Source: Selenomonadaceae bacterium
Lineage (GTDB): Bacteria; Bacillota; Negativicutes; Selenomonadales; Selenomonadaceae
Assembly (NCBI GenBank): GCA_017515635.1
Contig: JAFWFO010000061.1
Location: 18,488-82,487 of the forward strand
Direction of reading: 5' to 3'
Length of the DNA: 64,000 nucleotides
The notes under the pieces are model-generated. The model was not told where the DNA came from. It did no database searches and worked only from the letters and a program-made list of their open reading frames with translations. This document shows positions 8,496 to 16,079 of the stretch, piece by piece; the first letter of the stretch is position 1, and every line of letters starts with the position of its first letter. A program made the translations under genes and the position numbers.

Positions 8496-9755
8496 ATGAA
8501 TGTTTTGCTAATCGGCGGCGGCGGTCGCGAACACGCGTTGGCATGGAAAATTTCTCAAAGCCCGCGCCTTGAAAAGATGTTCGCAATCCCCGGCAGTCCC
8601 GGCATAAAAGATTTTGCCGAATGCGTCGAAAACATTTCAATCGACGATAACGCCGCGTTGGTTGACTTCGCCACGTCGAAAAAAATTGATTTGGTCGTCG
8701 TCGGCCCCGAAGCTCCGTTGGTCAACGGGCTTGTCGACGCGCTCAATGACGCGGGCATTAAATCTTTCGGTTGCACACGTGACGCCGCGCAGATTGAAGG
8801 CTCGAAAATTTTTGCCAAACGGCTCATGAAAAAATACAACGTCCCGACAGCCGAGTTTGAAGTTTTCGATAACGTCGACGCCGCGAAAAATTATATCCGT
8901 CAAAAAGGTGCGCCGATTGTCGTTAAAGCTGACGGGCTTGCGGCGGGCAAAGGCGTTATCGTCGCGCAGACTCTGGACGAGGCGTTGACTGCCGTTGACG
9001 AAATGAAAACTTTCGGCACGGCGGGAAGTAAAATTGTCGTCGAAGAATTCATGGACGGCGAAGAAGCGTCGGTACTTGCGTTGACGGACGGCGAAACGAT
9101 TTTGCCGCTCGTTGCCGCACAAGACCACAAGCGCGCTTTGGACGGCGACAAAGGCTTGAACACCGGCGGCATGGGAGCTTATGCGCCCGCGCCCGTTGTC
9201 GACGAAAAAATTTCCGCGCTCGTCACGGAAAAAATTCTCAAGCCGACGATTGCCGCGCTCAAAGCCGAAGGAATTACTTATCGCGGTTGCCTTTACGCAG
9301 GCTTGATGATTTGCGACGGTCAACCGAAAGTCGTCGAGTTTAACTGCAGATTCGGCGACCCCGAAACTCAAGTCGTGTTGCCGCTTTTGGAAAGTGATTT
9401 GCTTGATTTGATGGAAGCCTGCGCGTCAGGCACGTTGAGCGGCAAAGAACTTTCATGGAGCGACCAAAGCGCGGTTTGCGTGATTTTGGCAAGCGGTGGT
9501 TATCCGAAAGCTTACAAAAAAAATTTGCCGATTGACGGCGTGACGAAAGCCAAAAGTTTGGGCGCGCTGATTTTCCACGCGGGCACGAAACTTTCAGACG
9601 GCGAACTTGTCACGAGCGGCGGACGCGTTTTGGGCGTCACGGTCACCGCACCGAACCTGCGCGAGGCCGTCGACAAAGTTTATCGTTGCGCGGACGTGAT
9701 TCACTTCGACGATATGCATTTCCGTCGAGACATTGCCGCGAAGGCTTTACATTGA
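8496..9755 (+). CDS. purD: Phosphoribosylamine-glycine ligase
   Basis: 419 residues. This ATP-grasp enzyme joins glycine to 5-phosphoribosylamine in purine synthesis. Signatures include LLIGGGGREHALAWK at the N-terminus, VVVGPEAPLVNGLVD, the ATP-grasp segment PIVVKADGLAAGKGVIVA, and GGMGAYAPAP. The ATG at 8496 follows GGAGGG at the right distance; a GTG two codons earlier overlaps that site and is unlikely. No other pur genes lie alongside, which is unusual because purD commonly ends a pur operon. A terminator follows. Confidence 0.97.
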   Translation: MNVLLIGGGGREHALAWKISQSPRLEKMFAIPGSPGIKDFAECVENISIDDNAALVDFATSKKIDLVVVGPEAPLVNGLVDALNDAGIKSFGCTRDAAQIEGSKIFAKRLMKKYNVPTAEFEVFDNVDAAKNYIRQKGAPIVVKADGLAAGKGVIVAQTLDEALTAVDEMKTFGTAGSKIVVEEFMDGEEASVLALTDGETILPLVAAQDHKRALDGDKGLNTGGMGAYAPAPVVDEKISALVTEKILKPTIAALKAEGITYRGCLYAGLMICDGQPKVVEFNCRFGDPETQVVLPLLESDLLDLMEACASGTLSGKELSWSDQSAVCVILASGGYPKAYKKNLPIDGVTKAKSLGALIFHAGTKLSDGELVTSGGRVLGVTVTAPNLREAVDKVYRCADVIHFDDMHFRRDIAAKALH

Positions 9756-9770
9756 TTCGTTTCCAACAAA

Positions 9771-9804
9771 AAAATTTCCCCGTCGATTGTGGCGGGGATT
9801 TTTT
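9771..9804. terminator. Hairpin terminator between purD and the LysR gene
   Basis: A-run, CCCCG, 10-base loop, CGGGG, T-run of six. It serves purD and, on the other strand, the LysR gene whose stop codon touches it. Confidence 0.8.
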
Positions 9805-10666
9805 ATTCGTAAAGGCGTTTCATTTCGTCGAGAAAAACTTGAGCTTGCGGCGTGAGTAAAAAATTTTTCCGCCAAATAAATTTCAGCTCCGACGTAAATT
9901 CGGGCGCAATCGGGCGAAAACAAAGTTCCGCGTCGTTAATCAGTTTGTCGAGCGAAACGGGATAGCCTGCGCCTTCGCGAGCCAATATCGCCGCGTTGTA
10001 CAGCAGATTGTAAGTTGCGACGACGCGAAATTTTTCAAGTGCCGTGCCGAAAAGTTTCGGATATTCTTCGCGCAGAGCTTCACGCGACAAAATCAGCGGC
10101 AACTGTTGCAAATCTTCAACCGTGAAAAAATTTTTTTCGGCAAGCGGATCATCTCGGCGCAAAATCACTCCCCAAACGTCCGGCGCGGGCAAAGTCAGCG
10201 AATCATATTTCAAAACGTCGACAGTCTGTAACGTGACGTAAAAATCCAAAAGTCCTTTGTCGAGTCGAAACTCAATGTCTTCGACGTTGCCGCTGTATAA
10301 ATTGAAACACACGTCGGGATAATTTTCCTGAACGTTTTTGACGGCACGCGCAACAAATTTCATCGCGTCGGATTCCGCGCAACCGATATAAATGTCGCCG
10401 CGAATTCTGTTACGCGTCTTGAATTTCGTTTCAAACTCTTGAAAGCGCAATAAAATTTCTTCGGCGTCACGAAAAAATTTCAAACCATCGCCGGTGAGAG
10501 TGACGGAATATTTCCCGCGCTCAAAAAGTTTTTGACCGAGTTCCTCTTCAAGCGATTTAATCTGTCGCGAAAGTGCCGGTTGCGTCAAAAATAATTTTGT
10601 GGCGGCGCGGGTGATACTTTCTTCGCGAGCCACGGCGATAAAATATTTCAGCGTGCGCAGTTCCAT
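9803..10666 (-). CDS. LysR-family transcriptional regulator
   Basis: 287 residues. The N-terminal winged helix-turn-helix is typical (MELRTLKYFIAVAREESITRAATKLFLTQPALSRQIKSLE, discussed as residues 1-40), followed by a linker helix and a periplasmic-binding-protein-like effector domain (IYIGCAESDAMKFVARAV onward). It is divergent from a secreted alpha/beta hydrolase gene, 96 bases away, and LysR proteins usually regulate their divergent neighbour, so that gene is the likely target. The effector is unknown. Confidence 0.93.
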   Translation of the reverse strand: MELRTLKYFIAVAREESITRAATKLFLTQPALSRQIKSLEEELGQKLFERGKYSVTLTGDGLKFFRDAEEILLRFQEFETKFKTRNRIRGDIYIGCAESDAMKFVARAVKNVQENYPDVCFNLYSGNVEDIEFRLDKGLLDFYVTLQTVDVLKYDSLTLPAPDVWGVILRRDDPLAEKNFFTVEDLQQLPLILSREALREEYPKLFGTALEKFRVVATYNLLYNAAILAREGAGYPVSLDKLINDAELCFRPIAPEFTSELKFIWRKNFLLTPQAQVFLDEMKRLYE

Positions 10667-10701
10667 AATTTTTTGTAACCTCAGCGATAATTTTTGGGAA
10701 G

Positions 10702-10730
10702 TGTACTAATCTGCGCGGCGATTATATAAT
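10702..10730 (+). promoter_or_regulatory. Possible promoter of the alpha/beta hydrolase gene
   Basis: A perfect TATAAT (10725-10730) lies 17 bases from a poor -35 (TGTACT). A weak -35 in a LysR divergent region suggests an activated promoter. Confidence 0.5.
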
Positions 10731-10762
10731 TAAAGTATCAACAAGTAAAGGAGCGCGGCAAA

Positions 10763-11905
10763 ATGTTTAAACTTAAAAAATCTGTGGTATTGGCGGCGAT
10801 TCTTGCGGGCGCAATTTCGTTTGGAAATTGCGGCGAAGTTTCGGCGGCTCCGACAAATTCAGTAACGTCGACGACGATGAAAAATTCTTCGATAAAAAAT
10901 TTGACGAACGACACGCGGGTTTTCAAAGTCGACAATTCGATTCAAACAAAATTTGTGACGTTCCGCAATCGTTACGGAATTGACGTGGCGGGTCATCTTT
11001 ACCTGCCGAAAAATTTTGACGCGAACAAAAAATATGCCGCGATAGTCGTCAGCGGTGCATTCGGCGCAGTCAAAGAGCAACATTCGGGATTGTACGCGCA
11101 GGAGTTCGCCAAAGCCGGATTCGTTGCCGTGGCGTTTGATCCGTCGTTCACGGGCGAGAGCGGCGGCAATGTTCGTAATGTCGGTTCGCCCGAAATTTTT
11201 ACCGAAGACTTCAGCGCGGCAGTTGATTTCGTCGGCTCGCTTGCTTACGTTGACCGTGAAAAAATTGGCGCGATGGGAATTTGCGGCTTGAGCGGCCCTG
11301 CGGTGACGGCGGCGATTAACGACGTGCGAATTAAAGCTGTGGCGGTCTCGGCAATGTATGACATGGTTGACAGTATGCGCAACCATTATCAAGGCGACTA
11401 CTACACGCCCGAACAGCGCGAAACCGTCAAAAAATATCTTGCCGACATGCGTTGGGCTGAAGCCGAAGCCGGTCACACGATTGGCGGCTATCATGAAGTG
11501 CCCGTCGTCAACGGCGAAGCTGTTCACGCGGACGGAAAACTTTTCCCCGAAAAATTGCCCGCCAATGTAGATTCCGTCACCAAAGAATTTTTCGATTACT
11601 ATCGCGGCAGAGCATTTCACCCGCGTGCGATAAATTCAAACGGCATTTGGTCTTCAACGACGCCTTACGGATTTTTCAACTTCCCGCTTGATGTTCACGT
11701 CGAAGAACTTGCGCCGCGTCCGATTATGCTTATCACGGGCGACAAAGCGCACTCGAAATATCACAGCGACAATCTTTACGCGCAGGCAAAATCTCCGAAA
11801 GAACTTGTCGTTGTCCCGAACGCGACGCACACCGATCTTTACGACCAACTTGATAAAATTCCGTTCGACAAGCTCAATAAATTTTTCCGCGACAATCTGA
11901 AATGA
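10763..11905 (+). CDS. Secreted alpha/beta hydrolase
   Basis: 380 residues with an N-terminal signal peptide (basic start MFKLKKS, hydrophobic core, cleavage probably after EVSA). The mature protein is an alpha/beta hydrolase: the beta-strand YAAIVVSGAFGAVKEQ after the N-terminal cap, the nucleophile elbow GICGLSGPA, Asp in LITGDKAHS or nearby, and His in NATHTDLY. The elbow has Cys where Ser is usual, as in dienelactone-hydrolase-like and YcjY-like proteins. The substrate is unknown. It starts at ATG with AAAGGAG upstream, is divergent from a LysR gene, and has its own terminator. Confidence 0.85.
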   Translation: MFKLKKSVVLAAILAGAISFGNCGEVSAAPTNSVTSTTMKNSSIKNLTNDTRVFKVDNSIQTKFVTFRNRYGIDVAGHLYLPKNFDANKKYAAIVVSGAFGAVKEQHSGLYAQEFAKAGFVAVAFDPSFTGESGGNVRNVGSPEIFTEDFSAAVDFVGSLAYVDREKIGAMGICGLSGPAVTAAINDVRIKAVAVSAMYDMVDSMRNHYQGDYYTPEQRETVKKYLADMRWAEAEAGHTIGGYHEVPVVNGEAVHADGKLFPEKLPANVDSVTKEFFDYYRGRAFHPRAINSNGIWSSTTPYGFFNFPLDVHVEELAPRPIMLITGDKAHSKYHSDNLYAQAKSPKELVVVPNATHTDLYDQLDKIPFDKLNKFFRDNLK

Positions 11906-11916
11906 TTCGTTCCGAC

Positions 11917-11958
11917 AAAAAAATTTCCCCCGTCGAAAATTCGACAGGGGATTTTTTT
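11917..11958. terminator. Hairpin terminator
   Basis: Stem CCCC-GTCGAA / TTCGAC-A-GGGG with an AA loop, flanked by A7 and T7 runs. It sits between convergent genes and can serve both. Confidence 0.88.
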
Positions 11959-11976
11959 ATCATTACGCATTGAAGT

Positions 11977-12633
11977 TTAAGCGTATTTCATGACGACGCC
12001 GCGAATCATGTCGCCGATTTTTTTGCAATGGTCGAGCGCGTTCTCCACGTCCTCAAGAATATCTTTCCACTTTATCAAATGAATAACTGCGCGGCTGGCT
12101 CCATGTTCTTTGGCGGCTTGAGCTGCGTCGTCAAACAAAATCCCGATTTCTGAGCGGTAAATCAAATCGCCTCGGCTTTCGTAATCGGAAATTTTGTGGA
12201 CGGCGTCGAGAATTTCGCGCTGATTTTCTTTAACGTCGCTCAAAAGTTTGAACGCCTTGACAAGTTCGTTGGTGCTGTCAACCAAAAGTTTCGTCAGATC
12301 GGGACTGCGTTTCGTGCAGTGACCGGCGTGATACATGATGAGTCGTTGCAACGCGCCCTGCAACATGTCGACGCCCGTATCGAGTTCGCTCGCGATGACG
12401 TAAATATCTTCGCGGTCGATCGGCGTTATGAAACTCAAATTGAGCTTGCTGATAATTTTTTCGTTGACTTCGTCGGCGGCGGATTCCAAGCCTAAAATGT
12501 CTTCGATTTGTTCAAGTGCCTTATTCGGGTCTCTGATGACGCTGTCGAGGATAACCGCGCCCAAGTGGAAAAATTTTGCGTTCTCGGTGAACAGGTCGAA
12601 AAACTCTGTGTCTTTACGAGAGAAGTTAAACAT
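11977..12633 (-). CDS. DUF47 / PhoU-divergent family protein
   Basis: 218 residues, all alpha-helical in appearance. The ATG at 12633 is used because GGAGG lies directly upstream. The sequence fits the PhoU_div (DUF47) family: an N-terminal FSRKDTEFFDLFTENA, the acidic metal-binding style segments ESAADEVNEKI and SRGDLIYRSEIGILF, and IKWKDILEDVENALDHC near the end. Members usually accompany a Pit-type phosphate transporter and modulate it; none is next to it here. It lies downstream of the DUF262-HNH gene but 117 bases away, so it probably has its own promoter. Confidence 0.85.
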   Translation of the reverse strand: MFNFSRKDTEFFDLFTENAKFFHLGAVILDSVIRDPNKALEQIEDILGLESAADEVNEKIISKLNLSFITPIDREDIYVIASELDTGVDMLQGALQRLIMYHAGHCTKRSPDLTKLLVDSTNELVKAFKLLSDVKENQREILDAVHKISDYESRGDLIYRSEIGILFDDAAQAAKEHGASRAVIHLIKWKDILEDVENALDHCKKIGDMIRGVVMKYA

Positions 12634-12750
12634 AAGAACCTCCTTCATCGCCCCGGAAGGGGGGCGGCCGGGATTTTCAATCAACCCCGCAACCGTTATA
12701 CGGGTTGATTCGCTCGGATATGGAAAATTTCCTGCCGCGTTCTCAAAAAT

Positions 12751-13845
12751 TTATTTATTCGATTTGCGACGGTTGCAATTCTTGCACAGCATTTGGCAGT
12801 TGTCGATTTCGGTTTTGCCGCCTTCGCTCCACGGTTTGATATGGTCGGCTTCCATCTGCTTGAATTCAAATTCGCCGCCGCATTTCGCGCAGATATGTTT
12901 TTGTCGCTCGTAAACGGCGCGTTTAATTTTCATGGGAAATTTCCGCAGGTTCAAATGTTTTTCGTCGCCGTCCAAAAGATATTCGTAAATGCCGGCGTTG
13001 CGCTTGACTTCGTCATCTTCCATCAGCTCAATAATTCTCCGCTCAAGTTCGTCCGCGTCCAAAATTTTTTCGCCGTGACGATTGTACATCAAGCCCCAAG
13101 GCAAGCCTTTCATTTCGCGCCGATATTTCGGGAAAATCGTCTTCGCCCAAACAAAAACATTTTGAAAGTAAAGCCAAAGTTCATTGCAATGCGTGTCGTG
13201 CTGGTGTCGTCCCATGTAATCTTCAATCGAACAATTTTCGCGGTCGGCTATCCACTTCAACGCCGTTTCCAAAAATTCTTGCTGAATCGCTGAGCCTTTC
13301 AGATAGTCTTTGTAATTCGTTTGCGCCGCGCAGTTTTTCTTGCTGAAAAATTTCTTCGCTGCCGTCAACCATGTGCCCGTATAAGTTATGTTGCGATTTT
13401 CTTGGTCGGTCAACTCAACGCCCGCAATGTTCACGCGCTGAAACCAGTCGAGCTTTTCGCGAGCCGTGCCGTCGCTGCAAATGTAAATCATCAGCCGATA
13501 ATCGAGCAGTTGATTTTTTTCCTCGGTCGTCAAGTTTTTGAAATACATGCTGTCGACGGAAAAATCTCCGTGCACGTATTGGCAAATGCTGACCGTGCGT
13601 TGTTGCCCGTCCAAAAGTTCATAGTTCCCGTCGCCGTCGTCAACCCAATACATCACGTTGAGCGGAAAATTTTTTCGGACGCTGTCGACAACCGCGTTGC
13701 GCCGCTCTTTTTTGTAAACGAATTCGCGCTGATATGCCGGCCGAATGTTGAGTTTGCCGCCGTAGCCGCGACAACCTTGCTCCGCGTTGTCCACGTAGCC
13801 CGCAACAACTTCGCGAATCGGAATTTCATTCATTTCAATTTTCAT
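12751..13845 (-). CDS. DUF262 domain protein with C-terminal HNH nuclease
   Basis: 364 residues. The N-terminal domain is DUF262 (ParB/sulfiredoxin-like fold, as in GmrS): RPAYQREFVYKKERRNAVVDS then ELLDGQQRTVSICQY with the DGQQR motif that in relatives binds or hydrolyses nucleotides. The C-terminal 50 residues are an HNH nuclease with a zinc knuckle: CAKCGGEF, EADHIKPWSEGG, N and CKNCNRR. Such proteins act in restriction of foreign DNA. It ends a packed operon with an EcoRI-type methylase, a Fic protein and an MqsRA-like pair, starting 3 bases after the zinc-finger gene with GGCGG upstream. The possibility that it is the restriction partner of the methylase is inferred. Confidence 0.88.
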   Translation of the reverse strand: MKIEMNEIPIREVVAGYVDNAEQGCRGYGGKLNIRPAYQREFVYKKERRNAVVDSVRKNFPLNVMYWVDDGDGNYELLDGQQRTVSICQYVHGDFSVDSMYFKNLTTEEKNQLLDYRLMIYICSDGTAREKLDWFQRVNIAGVELTDQENRNITYTGTWLTAAKKFFSKKNCAAQTNYKDYLKGSAIQQEFLETALKWIADRENCSIEDYMGRHQHDTHCNELWLYFQNVFVWAKTIFPKYRREMKGLPWGLMYNRHGEKILDADELERRIIELMEDDEVKRNAGIYEYLLDGDEKHLNLRKFPMKIKRAVYERQKHICAKCGGEFEFKQMEADHIKPWSEGGKTEIDNCQMLCKNCNRRKSNK

Positions 13846-13848
13846 TTT

Positions 13849-14079
13849 TCACGCCGCCTGTTTGTAGTCCACAATAAAAATTTTGCTCTGAACTTTTTTG
13901 TAAATCTTGGTTAAGTCTTCGATTTTTTTTACCACAGACATTGAAAAGACAGATTCGCCGCACTGATCGCACTTGAAGCACGGAACATTTTCGATAATCA
14001 GATAGCCCGTGTCCAATTGTACGAAGTAAGTTTCAAAACTCGCGACCATTTCGCCGCCCTTGCAAACCAAACAGTTCAT
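13849..14079 (-). CDS. YgiT/MqsA-type zinc-finger antitoxin
   Basis: 76 residues with two CxxC pairs, CLVCKGG near the N-terminus and CFKCDQCGES about 30 residues later, the zinc-binding half of MqsA antitoxins. The C-terminal helix-turn-helix of full-length MqsA is absent, as in many short YgiT-type proteins. It follows the DUF4258 gene by 3 bases, with AGGAGG upstream; DUF4258 plus YgiT finger is a recurrent toxin-antitoxin pairing. It probably binds the DUF4258 protein. Confidence 0.82.
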   Translation of the reverse strand: MNCLVCKGGEMVASFETYFVQLDTGYLIIENVPCFKCDQCGESVFSMSVVKKIEDLTKIYKKVQSKIFIVDYKQAA

Positions 14080-14082
14080 AAT

Positions 14083-14394
14083 TTACCTCCTGACTTTGAA
14101 ATCCGCGTCCCATTTGTCGGCATCGGGAAAATACGCCGTGATTATCCTGCTCGCAGTGCCTTCGTCGCTCAAAACCGCATGAATTTTGTCGCCGTGCGTG
14201 TTTTCGCCCAAAAGTAAGCAACTCGGATGCGGATAATCTTTCGGATATTGTTCGATAATCTCTCCGCAAGCTATTGCGCTGTGAATATCGTCAATATCAA
14301 GCCCGCGTTGGTGAAATCGTTCCGCAGCGTGGTTGGTTGCAAAGATTCTATCCTCCGCAGAATATTTTCGCAACGTTTCAATTTCAATTTCCAT
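14083..14394 (-). CDS. DUF4258 protein, probable MqsR-like toxin
   Basis: 103 residues of the DUF4258 type: TNHAAERFHQRGLDIDDIHSAIACGEIIEQYPKD is the defining segment, followed by the beta strands CLLLGENTHGDKIHAVLS and RIITAYFPD. The His/Arg-rich motif resembles RelE/MqsR-fold mRNA interferases. The gene start overlaps the Fic stop and its stop is 3 bases from the zinc-finger antitoxin, toxin-first order as in mqsRA. Toxicity is inferred from fold and context. Confidence 0.78.
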   Translation of the reverse strand: MEIEIETLRKYSAEDRIFATNHAAERFHQRGLDIDDIHSAIACGEIIEQYPKDYPHPSCLLLGENTHGDKIHAVLSDEGTASRIITAYFPDADKWDADFKVRR

Positions 14395-14395
14395 T

Positions 14396-15013
14396 TTACC
14401 GCCTCCGAATCAAATCTTCACTTCGATAAGCAAAATAATTTTCGTAGAAATAACTTGCGTCTAATCCCTTCATGAAAATTTCTCGGTCGGCAACTTTGTC
14501 CGTTAAAGCCGTCGCCAAAAGTTTTTTTATCTCAGAATCGTTAATCGGGCTGCGCTCCATTGCCTGAAGATAATTATTTTTGTCGACGCGGCTCCAATCA
14601 ATCACCTTGCCGAGTTCGCTTTTCAAAATGTTGTCAAGCCAAAGCCGCATACTTCGCCCGTTGCCTTCGCGGAAAGGATGCACCACGTTCATTTCGACAT
14701 ACTTGCAAATAATTTCGTCGAAAGTTTTCTGCGGCAGTTTTTCCACGGACGAAATCGCCTCACGAAGATACAGCACGGACGCAAATCGGAAATTGCCCTT
14801 GCTGATGTTCACGTCGCGAATTTTGCCCGCGAAAAAATAAATTTCGTCGAAAAGTTTTTGGTGAATGTACGCGAGCTTGGCAAACGTGCCGGCACAAAAA
14901 TTTTTGAGTTCGTCGCTCTGCCAAAGTTCAATCGCGTGTTGCTTGCTGATTTTTTCTTCGAGACGCGCCAACTCAACGGGATTGTCAAGATTGAATTTGT
15001 TCCGAAGTGTCAT
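14396..15013 (-). CDS. Class III Fic protein adenylyltransferase with its own inhibitory motif
   Basis: 205 residues from the ATG at 15013, which has GGAGG upstream; this makes it overlap the methylase gene by 29 bases. The catalytic loop HPFREGNGRSMR matches HPFx[D/E]GNGRxxR exactly, so AMP transfer from ATP to a target protein is expected. The C-terminus reads IFMKGLDASYFYENY, in which SYFYEN fits the inhibitory [S/T]xxxE[G/N] motif placed C-terminally in class III Fic proteins, so no separate antitoxin is needed. It is in the middle of the defence operon. Confidence 0.92.
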   Translation of the reverse strand: MTLRNKFNLDNPVELARLEEKISKQHAIELWQSDELKNFCAGTFAKLAYIHQKLFDEIYFFAGKIRDVNISKGNFRFASVLYLREAISSVEKLPQKTFDEIICKYVEMNVVHPFREGNGRSMRLWLDNILKSELGKVIDWSRVDKNNYLQAMERSPINDSEIKKLLATALTDKVADREIFMKGLDASYFYENYFAYRSEDLIRRR

Positions 15014-16064
15014 TCGTGCGCCTCCGAATAAAAATCCGCTTGTAAATGTCTTTGCCGTTAATCTTCGCGCCCCATGCAGTTCCGTCGACGTGATAACCGC
15101 AATCGCCGTAGCTGTAAGTGCAACCGAGAATTTCAAATTGATTCGGATTGTATTTGTCGAGGAAAGTAATCGGCACGCCCATCACGCCAAAATAATCCAC
15201 GGGAATTTCTGCGGTCTTGGAAACTTCAATCGCGTCGTAATTGTCGTAACGCGGATATTCTTCGGGCGAATAATTTTTGTACAACGGAATATCCCAAAAT
15301 CTTTTCGGCGTCTCAATGTTCGTGTACCAAATCGACGCGACATTTTTAAAACATACGCCGTCGCGAATTTCGTCGTAATAATCTTCGTGGTCGGAAATAA
15401 ACCACATGCCGCCCGACCAACCTGTAAAACCCGTCCAAATTTTATTCTGCATGATGAGCGGGAAAACTTCTTTGTAAGTGAGCGCGTTTTTGTTGCCGAG
15501 GATGAGAAATTTTTTGCCGGCGTCAATCAGTTGCTTGAGGTAATCGCGAAAGCCGCTGAACGGCGGATTTGTGACGACAACATCGGCTTGCGGAAGGAGC
15601 ACGATTAATTCTTTCGTGCGGAAATCGCCCGCGCAATAATGCGAATCGCCTTTGAGCCGCGTCGTCTTGTAAAGGTTGTGTTTGATGGCGTATTCGACAT
15701 CTTTAAGGTCTTCGCGTCCGTCGCCGTTCCAATCGCGCAACTCGGTGACTTCAATCATGAGCGCATCTTTTTTCTTGTCGAAGTTTTGATTTTCCGTGCC
15801 GAAAAATTCAAGTTGCAACTGACAAATCGGCGAATCGGCATAACTCGTGGTGATTAACTTTTTGAGTTCAAGCGCGTTGAAGTTCGCGGCGAAGTACTTG
15901 AAAAAATTGCTCTCAAAAGGATCGTCGCAGTTGCAAAGGACGGTTTTGCCCTTGAAGAATTCGCGATAATGACGCAGTTCGTTTTCGATATCCTCAAGTT
16001 GCGTGTAGAATTTATCTTTCTTCGCCCGTGCCGCCGCATTCAGATTTTTATTTTTATTCGCCAT
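14985..16064 (-). CDS. EcoRI-family adenine-specific DNA methyltransferase
   Basis: 359 residues resembling M.EcoRI over its length: the N-terminal KKDKFYTQLEDIENELRHYREFFKGK segment, then GKTVLCNCDDPFESNFFKYFA as SAM-binding region, and the catalytic motif IV TNPPF (DVVVTNPPFSGF) for N6-adenine methylation. It starts at ATG with GGGGGCG upstream, 15 bases after trkA. No EcoRI-type endonuclease is present; the nearest nuclease is the DUF262-HNH protein in the same operon. It could be an orphan methylase or half of an unusual restriction system. The recognition site is not predictable by eye. Confidence 0.9.
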   Translation of the reverse strand: MANKNKNLNAAARAKKDKFYTQLEDIENELRHYREFFKGKTVLCNCDDPFESNFFKYFAANFNALELKKLITTSYADSPICQLQLEFFGTENQNFDKKKDALMIEVTELRDWNGDGREDLKDVEYAIKHNLYKTTRLKGDSHYCAGDFRTKELIVLLPQADVVVTNPPFSGFRDYLKQLIDAGKKFLILGNKNALTYKEVFPLIMQNKIWTGFTGWSGGMWFISDHEDYYDEIRDGVCFKNVASIWYTNIETPKRFWDIPLYKNYSPEEYPRYDNYDAIEVSKTAEIPVDYFGVMGVPITFLDKYNPNQFEILGCTYSYGDCGYHVDGTAWGAKINGKDIYKRIFIRRRTNDTSEQIQS

Positions 16065-16079
16065 AAATTTTCGCCCCCA

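Noticed and set aside
14985..16064. A complete EcoRI restriction-modification system.
   Set aside because: Only the methylase is recognisable; no EcoRI-type endonuclease is found in either strand nearby.
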